From Treponema sp. UBA1233 (GTDB lineage: Bacteria > Spirochaetota > Spirochaetia > Treponematales > Treponemataceae): a stretch of DNA of 7,355 nucleotides. Both the position numbers and the translations under genes were made by a program. Below are positions 1 to 5,002 of this stretch, in pieces (position 1 is the first letter of the stretch; every line of letters begins with the position of its first letter). Location: assembly GCA_002309305.1 (NCBI GenBank), contig DBWR01000049.1, forward strand, positions 1,692 through 9,046. The letters are read 5' to 3'. Under the pieces are notes generated by a model that worked only from the letters and a program-made list of their open reading frames with translations, had not been told where the DNA came from and did not search any database.

Positions 1-1
1 T

Positions 2-79
2 ACAACCAATTGTTATGTGGACGCCCGCACTGGGGTGCATGGAGGTGCAGACAATGTTAAGATCACAGATTACCACTAA
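2..79 (+). CDS. higB: C-terminal end of a HigB-type (RelE/ParE superfamily) toxin, partial at left edge
   Basis: The frame starting at base 2 is open from the window edge to a TAA at 77-79 and ends in GADNVKITDYH. HigB toxins characteristically end in a very similar 'DVEIVDYH' tail. HigB is a ribosome-associated mRNA interferase encoded just upstream of its antitoxin, and here a higA gene starts at 54, so the two overlap by 26 bases. Only 25 codons are visible. The residues before the tail (CYVDARTGVHG) fit the usual 'RICF-x-W' strand poorly and the C-to-end distance is a few residues longer than usual, so the toxin may be divergent or damaged upstream. The call rests on the tail motif plus the neighbour. 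Confidence 0.55.
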   Translation, partial: TTNCYVDARTGVHGGADNVKITDYH

Positions 80-371
80 TGACAAATTGCCGAATATTCA
101 TCCTGGCGAAATATTGAAAGAAGAATTTCTTGTCCCAATGAATATTTCTGCTTACCGCCTGGCAAAAAAAATAAACATTCCTCAGACCCGTATTTCTGAA
201 ATCATTCATGGGAATCGTTCAATTACAGCCGATACAGCAATTCGATTTTCTAAGTTTTTTGGAACTTCCGCAGAGTTTTGGTTAAACCTTCAGAATCTTT
301 ACGATTTGGAAGAAGAAGAAAAAAATCATGCTCCAGAGTTTAAAACAATAAAGATGTATGCGTACGCATAA
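54..371 (+). CDS. higA: HigA-family antitoxin, XRE-type helix-turn-helix
   Basis: A 105-residue protein typical in length for HigA, the antitoxin that binds and neutralises HigB and represses its own operon. The family signature is seen in order: HPGEILKEEFL (residues 16-26), ISAYRLAKKINIPQTRISEI as the helix-turn-helix (about 31-50), the ITADTAIRFSKFFG segment (57-70) and the SAEFWLNLQNLYDL helix (72-85), followed by an acidic tail. ATG 54 was chosen because GGAGG at 41-45 lies 8 bases upstream; in-frame ATGs at 15 and 39 lack this and would add residues outside the family. It overlaps the toxin tail, the usual translationally coupled toxin-first order. The last codons and stop lie in a perfect 14-base palindrome. 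The operon promoter would be outside the window. Confidence 0.9.
   Translation: MLRSQITTNDKLPNIHPGEILKEEFLVPMNISAYRLAKKINIPQTRISEIIHGNRSITADTAIRFSKFFGTSAEFWLNLQNLYDLEEEEKNHAPEFKTIKMYAYA
357..370. repeat. Perfect 14-base palindrome over the higA stop codon
   Basis: TATGCGTACGCATA reads the same on both strands and contains the last codons of higA (Tyr-Ala-Tyr-Ala) and two bases of its TAA stop. No T-tract follows, so it is not a conventional terminator. It could be a protein-binding site or a cassette boundary, or a chance consequence of the repeated Tyr-Ala codons. Confidence 0.75.
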
Positions 372-397
372 AATCGACCAACACCTCTTCGTACCCC

Positions 398-435
398 ATT
401 GTCAAACCGTATTTTTAAACATTTTTCTTGACAAT
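398..435. repeat. 8-bp inverted repeat whose right arm contains a -35 box
   Basis: ATTGTCAA at 398-405 is the exact reverse complement of TTGACAAT at 428-435, with 22 bases between the arms. The right arm includes the TTGACA hexamer at 428-433 upstream of the mazE-like remnant. The arms are centred 30 bp apart, about three helical turns, which would suit a dimeric repressor gripping one DNA face. An operator role is inference; the left arm has no matching leftward -10 box. Confidence 0.5.
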
Positions 436-455
436 AAGACTATACAATGTACATA
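428..455 (+). promoter_or_regulatory. Putative sigma-70-type promoter of the mazE remnant
   Basis: A consensus -35 hexamer TTGACA (428-433) is followed after 16 bases by TACATA (450-455) as the best-spaced -10 candidate. TACAAT at 443-448 is a better hexamer but lies only 9 bases from the -35. Transcription would begin just ahead of the GGAGG at 465-469, leaving a short leader. With mazE broken, transcripts from here would run into the membrane-protein gene at 561 and perhaps onward. Confidence 0.45.
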
Positions 456-475
456 CTATTGCTTGGAGGTACATT

Positions 476-563
476 ATGCAGGCAGTGGTTCAAAAATGGG
501 GCAACAGCCTTGGTTTAAGGATTCCTTAGTCGACTTAAAGCTAAAAGGATGGAATATAATATG
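476..563 (+). pseudogene. Truncated mazE/AbrB-type antitoxin remnant
   Basis: ATG 476 has a strong ribosome binding site (GGAGG 465-469, 6-base spacing) and encodes MQAVVQKWGNSLGLRIP, the hallmark N-terminus of MazE-like swapped-hairpin (AbrB-fold) antitoxins, before a TAG stop at 527-529. MazE proteins normally continue for about 60 more residues. Downstream, the +1 frame reads SLVDLKLKG (523-549), resembling the 'SLAxxLxLKxG' segment that should follow RIP, then stops at 562-564. This suggests a frameshift plus small deletions near 523-527 and loss of the 3' half at the junction with the next gene. No MazF toxin follows. The AbrB-like N-terminus is clear; the exact decay path is inference. 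Confidence 0.65.
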
Positions 564-893
564 AAACCTGAAAACTTTATTGTCTTTGGTGCCGCGCTGT
601 TTTGTGCCCTCATTTTTGAAGCTATAGCCGTATGGTGTTTTAAATCAAAAAAGCCTGTAAACTTTTGGTCTGGAGAAAAGATACCGGAATCTTCTATCTC
701 AGATATCAAAAAGTACAATCATGCCAATGGAATTATGTGGCTGATTTACGGTTTGTTCTGGTTGATCACTTCCTTTGTAGGTCTTTTTAATGCGTTAATT
801 GCAGGAATATGCATAGGAATCTGTTGCGCTTGTGTCATAATACTTATTATAATATATTCTAAGATTAGAAACAAATATCAGAAAGAATACTAA
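561..893 (+). CDS. Small three-helix membrane protein, DUF3784-like
   Basis: A 110-residue protein of unknown function. Hydrophobic segments at about residues 6-27, 56-76 and 77-99 predict three membrane helices, the last two as a close hairpin. The loop after helix 1 carries NFWSGEKIP (34-42) and SISDIKKYNHANGIMW (45-60), resembling the 'F-WSG ... I-D-V-x-x-YN-x-x-x-G-x-MW' pattern of DUF3784-like proteins as recalled, not searched. ATG 561 is preferred to ATG 549: AGGA/GGATGG at 546-552 is correctly spaced for 561 but abuts 549. The C-terminus is basic (KIRNKYQKEY). It sits directly after the broken mazE gene, whose promoter probably drives it, and 39 bases before the NUDIX gene. Confidence 0.75.
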   Translation: MKPENFIVFGAALFCALIFEAIAVWCFKSKKPVNFWSGEKIPESSISDIKKYNHANGIMWLIYGLFWLITSFVGLFNALIAGICIGICCACVIILIIIYSKIRNKYQKEY

Positions 894-911
894 ATTTGAA
901 GTTGTCGGATG

Positions 912-929
912 CCCACACATGGGAGAGGG
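912..929 (+). promoter_or_regulatory. Ribosome binding site of the NUDIX gene, partly inside a small hairpin
   Basis: GGGAGAGGG at 921-929 provides a GGAG Shine-Dalgarno seven bases before ATG 933 and decides that start over ATG 909. The left part can pair: CCCA (912-915) with TGGG (920-923) around a CACA loop. The stem is only 4 bp, so an effect on translation is uncertain. Confidence 0.45.
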
Positions 930-932
930 AAA

Positions 933-1355
933 ATGGTAGATAAAATACAGATGGTCGGTTGTGCTTTCCTTCCAATCGACAGGGAAAGAAAACAAATATT
1001 AATTTCAAAAAGAAGCATGAAGAAAAAATACTTTCCCGGACTATGGGAAGTGATAGGTGGAAACCTCGAATTTGGAGAGGATTTCAAGGATTGCATAATT
1101 CGAGAAGTTAAAGAAGAAATAAATTGCAGAATAAAGCACCTAAAGCATTTGCATTCAAGGGCAATGTATTTAAACGATCTGATGTATATTACTATCGCAT
1201 ATTACGGAGAATTGCTTGATAAACCAGTATTCAATAAGGACGAAATATCAGAAATAAAATGGATTGGTGAAGAAGAATTAACAGACTTTGATTTCTGTCC
1301 AGGTGATGTTGAATTATTAAAGCTGGCTTTTGCAAAACTTTATGAAGAAAGCTAA
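933..1355 (+). CDS. NUDIX hydrolase
   Basis: A 140-residue single-domain NUDIX protein, the usual family size. These enzymes hydrolyse nucleoside diphosphates linked to another moiety with metal held by the NUDIX-box glutamates. The box GX5EX7REUXEE is at residues 43-62: G43, E49, R57, E58, E61 and E62 are all present; the glycine that normally follows in the box is N64. The preceding KKKYFPGLWEVIGG (30-43) is the standard strand and loop entering the box. The substrate cannot be told: MutT-like sanitising of oxidised nucleotides and ADP-sugar hydrolysis are both possible. ATG 933 is preferred because of GGGAGAGGG at 921-929. It is followed 15 bases later by the TraX-family gene, suggesting co-transcription. 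Confidence 0.9.
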   Translation: MVDKIQMVGCAFLPIDRERKQILISKRSMKKKYFPGLWEVIGGNLEFGEDFKDCIIREVKEEINCRIKHLKHLHSRAMYLNDLMYITIAYYGELLDKPVFNKDEISEIKWIGEEELTDFDFCPGDVELLKLAFAKLYEES

Positions 1356-1370
1356 AAGGTAGGAATAATA

Positions 1371-2114
1371 ATGGAAAAAGGTTTGACAGGTAATAAACTT
1401 AAAGTAATTGCCATACTTTCCATGACATTGGATCATGTAATATGCGTGCTCTTCCCGAACTACCCGACAGACTGGTGGATAATTTTGCTTCACATACTTG
1501 GCAGGCTGGCCGCTCCTATTTTCTGGTATATGGTTGCAGAAGGATATCATTACACGCATAACCTAAAGAAATATCTTTTAAGACTATTTATCTTTTCTGT
1601 AATCGGGCATTTTGCATATAATTTTGCATTTGGAATTCCATTCATTCCCTTTAAGACAGGCTGTTTCAATCAAACAAGCGTAATATGGCCTCTGTTTCTC
1701 GGGGTTTTAGGCTTGTCAATTTCTGATTCACAAAAGTTAAAGCAGTGGCAGAAAACAATATTGATATTTGTACTTGCGGCATTGGCTTTTCCTTCAGACT
1801 GGTCCAGTCCTGCTTTTCTTGTCATCTTGTATTTTGGATGGAACCGCGGAGATTTCAAAAAACAGATGATTATGATGCTTTTGTGCATTGCGATGTATGC
1901 GACAGTTTATGCGATTTTTATCAATCCAATCTACGGAATAATTCAAATGGGCGTGGCATTGACAATTCCACTATTGAAAAATTATAATGGACAAAGAGGC
2001 TCTTTTAAAGGAATGAAATATTTCTTTTATTTCTATTATCCTTTTCATCTTGTCATCTGTGGATTCATCAGGATAATTGCAAATGGGGATATTGGGGTCA
2101 TGATTGGTGGATAA
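1371..2114 (+). CDS. TraX-family polytopic membrane protein
   Basis: A 247-residue hydrophobic protein with about seven or eight predicted membrane segments. TraX-family features are visible: LKVIAILSMTLDHV near the N-terminus with the D21-H22 pair, GRLAAPIFWYMVAEGYHYT (44-62) followed by a basic KKYLLRL loop, and a C-terminal FYYPFHL (221-227). TraX of the F plasmid is needed for N-acetylation of pilin; chromosomal relatives are common in Firmicutes and spirochaetes without conjugation genes, and their acceptor is unknown. No conjugation gene is nearby, so 'F-pilin acetylation' should not be transferred. AGGTAGGA at 1357-1364 gives a well-spaced ribosome binding site, 15 bases after the NUDIX stop. 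Confidence 0.88.
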   Translation: MEKGLTGNKLKVIAILSMTLDHVICVLFPNYPTDWWIILLHILGRLAAPIFWYMVAEGYHYTHNLKKYLLRLFIFSVIGHFAYNFAFGIPFIPFKTGCFNQTSVIWPLFLGVLGLSISDSQKLKQWQKTILIFVLAALAFPSDWSSPAFLVILYFGWNRGDFKKQMIMMLLCIAMYATVYAIFINPIYGIIQMGVALTIPLLKNYNGQRGSFKGMKYFFYFYYPFHLVICGFIRIIANGDIGVMIGG

Positions 2115-2160
2115 ATATAGAAGAAGCCTCTCTTACCCAAAAAAACATATGGAGGAAAGC

Positions 2161-3057
2161 ATGAAGAGAATTTTTATATTTCTTTCAATTCTTTTATTGA
2201 CGGGAACCGCTTTTTGTGGTGACAAGACTTCTCTAAAATTCCGATTTGTAAATGAAAACATTGCACCAGATGAACCTATACCAGAAAACTGCGAAATTAT
2301 TTCAGTCTATAATGAACTTGACAAAGTGGATTATGTTGTAGAAAAAGAGATTGTTTTTGACGGAAGCCACATCAAACAGATAGAACTAAAACGCGACCAG
2401 TTTGTTTCAGAAATATATGAAATAGACCTCACTCTTGACGTAGAAGGTACAAGGATATTTTCTGGATTAACCGCAAACAATATTGGAAAATCTCTTCTTG
2501 CACAGATTGACAACACATATCTCTTTAATGCTGTAATCAGAGATAATATTACTTCGGGCTCTGTATTGGTTTCAGGATTTAATAATATTGTAGTTTTAAT
2601 GAAGCTAAAAGATAGTTTTGAGTGCATCGATAATACAAACATAAATTATGATGGACTTGTATTTAAAAAATCAACTTTTACACCTGACAGTCCTAAAACG
2701 GTAGATAAAAAGGATCCTATACAGGTTATGGAAGCATTCCTATATTACTACAGGCAAAATGATCCCAAGTGGAAAAACTTTGCTTACCCCTATCCAAGTC
2801 TTAATTCGGAAGAAAACAAATTCATCAATAACTTGGAATACATTAGAAACAATCATTTTTCTGCCATAGATCAATATGATGTTTTTGTTGAAGAGATGAT
2901 AAAACCCATAAAAAAGCCATCTTCCTTCTTTTTCCGCAACAACGATTACATTAATGTCTATATTCCGTTCAAACTTGAAAATCAGGAAAACATATTCATC
3001 CTGAACCTCAATCTTGTCATAAACAAAGATGGAGAGTATTTCGTTAAGAATTTCTAA
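2161..3057 (+). CDS. Exported protein with a SecD P1-head-like domain
   Basis: A 298-residue protein of unknown role. Residues 1-19 form a signal peptide (KR, then a hydrophobic stretch ending TAFC); cleavage after AFC is plausible. Residues about 55-145 resemble the periplasmic P1 region of SecD: YVVEKEIVFDGSHIKQIEL (58-76), then LTLDVEGTRIFSGLTANNIG (90-109), an AQID strand, an I-x-x-x-I-x-x-G pair of strands (126-133) and VLVSGF (135-140). In SecD the same order (y-l-x-k-x-p-v-x-t-G, 'G-x-x-F-x-x-lT-x-x-N-iGk', 'I-x-x-G-x-x-x-isGf') forms the head that handles exported chains. No SecD transmembrane bundle follows; residues 185-298 are unassigned and soluble. ATG 2161 was chosen for GGAGG at 2151-2155. 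The next exported-protein gene starts 11 bases downstream. Confidence 0.7.
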   Translation: MKRIFIFLSILLLTGTAFCGDKTSLKFRFVNENIAPDEPIPENCEIISVYNELDKVDYVVEKEIVFDGSHIKQIELKRDQFVSEIYEIDLTLDVEGTRIFSGLTANNIGKSLLAQIDNTYLFNAVIRDNITSGSVLVSGFNNIVVLMKLKDSFECIDNTNINYDGLVFKKSTFTPDSPKTVDKKDPIQVMEAFLYYYRQNDPKWKNFAYPYPSLNSEENKFINNLEYIRNNHFSAIDQYDVFVEEMIKPIKKPSSFFFRNNDYINVYIPFKLENQENIFILNLNLVINKDGEYFVKNF

Positions 3058-3068
3058 GGAGGAAAAAA

Positions 3069-4931
3069 ATGAAAAGAATCTTTTTTATTTTGCTTTTGGC
3101 TTGTTTGGCTGGAATCAGTTCTGTTTTTGCAAGTCCCATACACCAGGTAACCCTTGGAGAAGAAGATGAATCAATCCTTTTCTTTAACGACAATGAGCTT
3201 TATTTTGTGCTGCCTTATGAAAAGAAAATGATGAAGCTGGACAGGAAACTTCTTGCCTATGACAAAGACGGATTTCTTAAGATGACTTTTAAAGGGCGAC
3301 AAATCCTTATCATTGACGGACAAAATAAAAAGCAGTTTTTCGGTAAGTTTCGTACAGACGGAAAAAACAATTATGACAGCTATTCCGATTCAGAAGACAC
3401 AACAGGAGACGGCTCACCTTTCCACAGCTATAATGTAAAATCAATTTCTGCCTCATCCAGTTTAAAGGAAAAACAATACGGACAGGACATAGTTTACTCT
3501 CCAATCAATCTTTTCAGGGCATTTGAAGTTGGATGCCGCTGCCACCCCTACTGGTGGAACAATGCCCATATCCCGTGGGTTGAAGGAGTCAAAGGGTACG
3601 GCATAAACGAAACTGTTTCCATTGAGTTTAAAAATCCGATTTATGGGTTTTCAATTCTCAACGGATATGCTGACGTTCAAAACATGAAGCTTTTTAAAGA
3701 AAACAGCCGTGTAAAAAAACTTAAGGTAGAAGACCTTACCAACAAGCTTGAATACGTCATGAATTTTGAAGACAAGGTTTACTTCAATTACATGGAGCTT
3801 TCAAAGCCGTCCAAATCAATAAGGCTGACAATTCTTGATGTTTACAAGGGAACAAAATACCAGGACACATGCATCTCCGCAATGATTGAAAACACAAGCG
3901 TAGAGTCAAATGAGGACAGGGAAGCATGGGATAAAGAAGATTTTGAATACTTCAAAGGCATCTGTTCATATTCAAATGACACCGCTCTTTTTGAAAAATA
4001 CTTTGAATTCATTTCCCAGCCTTCAGGAAGTTCTTCTATTTATGAAGAAACAAAAACTGTAAAAAAGGCAAAAAATCTTTTCAATCAGGATCACTATTGG
4101 ATTGATGATTATAAAAGCATTGGTATATCCGAAGATTCAGACAGCCGCCAGACTACGCTTACTTTTTCTTTGGGCTCAAATGATTACGACTCCCAGTATG
4201 CCGACATGTATGTTGACGAATACGGATACAAGCATCTTAAACTTTTTGACAAAAACATGAAGCTTGAACATCACTTTACAATCATTGACACCCATACGGT
4301 AAAACTGTTTGAAACCAAATATTCATGGGAATATGAGCCGAATGTATTCCGCTATTCATTTCTTGAGCATGATTCTGAATTCCTGAAAGATGACAAGAAA
4401 GCTGTTGCAAGGTACTTTTCAGTTCCATCAATAACACACAACAATGGGGACAAGATAAAGGCATACAAGGCTTCGTCAGCCCTTAAAGAAGGAAAAACAT
4501 CTTATGCACCTGAAAACACCGGCAAAAACTATGCACTGACGGCAAATCACAAGCAGGTAAATCTATGGAGCAATCAGATAAGGCCTTGGGCAGAGGGAAA
4601 GAAAGGCGACGGCATCGGTGAAACTTTTGAGTTTGACATGTCCTATTCTGCCAAACGGGACTGGGACATCCGCATCCTTAACGGCTATGTTGATCCTTTA
4701 AAACCCCATCTTTTCAAGGAAAACAACCGCATCAAAAAAGCACGTCTTGAAACTGATTCGGGCATTAAAAAGGAATTTGAGTTCAGGGATGAAGTTGAGT
4801 TTACACAGATTATTCTTCCCAACAATGTAAAGCACGTAAAGCTTACAATTCTTGATGTTTACAAGGGAACAAAATATCAGGATACCTGCATTACTGCTGT
4901 TGAAGTTAACGAAAAGGAAAGCGAGAGATAA
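3069..4931 (+). CDS. Exported protein with two NADase-type glycan-binding domains
   Basis: A 620-residue protein with a signal peptide (residues 1-22, cleavage after VFA). Two homologous modules are seen at about 125-275 and 462-613. Both begin with ASS-LKE (129-134; 468-474), continue with PW-EG-KG-GI-ET (W170; W507), then ILNGY-D...LFKEN-R-KK, and end with LTILDVYKGTKYQDTCI (D257; D596). This pattern matches the discoidin-like glycan-binding domain named after streptococcal NADase, thought to bind surface sugars; here it is recognised by eye. Module 1 has extra residues with a CRC pair and WW just before the core tryptophan. The linker (285-460) is beta-rich and unassigned, with no catalytic motif seen. 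AAGGAGG (3056-3062) overlaps the upstream stop, indicating translational coupling with the SecD-P1-like gene. Cell-surface or periplasmic glycan binding is inferred. Confidence 0.8.
   Translation: MKRIFFILLLACLAGISSVFASPIHQVTLGEEDESILFFNDNELYFVLPYEKKMMKLDRKLLAYDKDGFLKMTFKGRQILIIDGQNKKQFFGKFRTDGKNNYDSYSDSEDTTGDGSPFHSYNVKSISASSSLKEKQYGQDIVYSPINLFRAFEVGCRCHPYWWNNAHIPWVEGVKGYGINETVSIEFKNPIYGFSILNGYADVQNMKLFKENSRVKKLKVEDLTNKLEYVMNFEDKVYFNYMELSKPSKSIRLTILDVYKGTKYQDTCISAMIENTSVESNEDREAWDKEDFEYFKGICSYSNDTALFEKYFEFISQPSGSSSIYEETKTVKKAKNLFNQDHYWIDDYKSIGISEDSDSRQTTLTFSLGSNDYDSQYADMYVDEYGYKHLKLFDKNMKLEHHFTIIDTHTVKLFETKYSWEYEPNVFRYSFLEHDSEFLKDDKKAVARYFSVPSITHNNGDKIKAYKASSALKEGKTSYAPENTGKNYALTANHKQVNLWSNQIRPWAEGKKGDGIGETFEFDMSYSAKRDWDIRILNGYVDPLKPHLFKENNRIKKARLETDSGIKKEFEFRDEVEFTQIILPNNVKHVKLTILDVYKGTKYQDTCITAVEVNEKESER
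3828..3859 (+). repeat. 32-base exact direct repeat, copy 1
   Basis: Encodes the TILDVYKGTKY core of the first glycan-binding module. It is identical in all 32 bases to copy 2 at 4845-4876, 1,017 bases downstream in the same frame. Equivalent flanking motifs, such as LFKEN, use different synonymous codons in the two modules. Confidence 0.95.
4845..4876 (+). repeat. 32-base exact direct repeat, copy 2
   Basis: Encodes the same TILDVYKGTKY core in the second glycan-binding module and is identical in sequence to 3828-3859. Recombination between the copies would delete exactly one module while keeping the reading frame (1,017 = 3 x 339). Confidence 0.95.
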
Positions 4932-5002
4932 AGGAATCTGAAGACTAAAAACACCTATCTTTTTTGTCAGTTTCGTGCTATCATGTAGAAACGAGGTTAA
5001 AC

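Noticed and set aside
358..564. A 68-codon plus-strand frame covering the mazE region
   Set aside because: Only its last dozen codons resemble anything (the out-of-frame mazE continuation); the rest is untranslated gap, and no ribosome binding site precedes its start.
1..932. Canonical integron attC sites
   Set aside because: No GTTRRRY/RYYYAAC core pair with a suitable stem was found by eye; only a loose paired motif, reported as a finding.
2104..2160. Upstream extension of the SecD-P1-like protein to an earlier start
   Set aside because: The extra residues precede a clear signal peptide and overlap the TraX stop; GGAGG at 2151-2155 places the start at 2161.
2161..2220. Lipoprotein signal (Cys at residue 19)
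   Set aside because: Phe occupies the position before the Cys, where Ala, Gly or Ser is expected, so a standard signal peptide is more likely.
4956..4984. Promoter for malQ (TATCAT at 4979-4984)
   Set aside because: No acceptable -35 box is found 15-19 bases upstream; the nearest TTGTCA is only 9 bases away.
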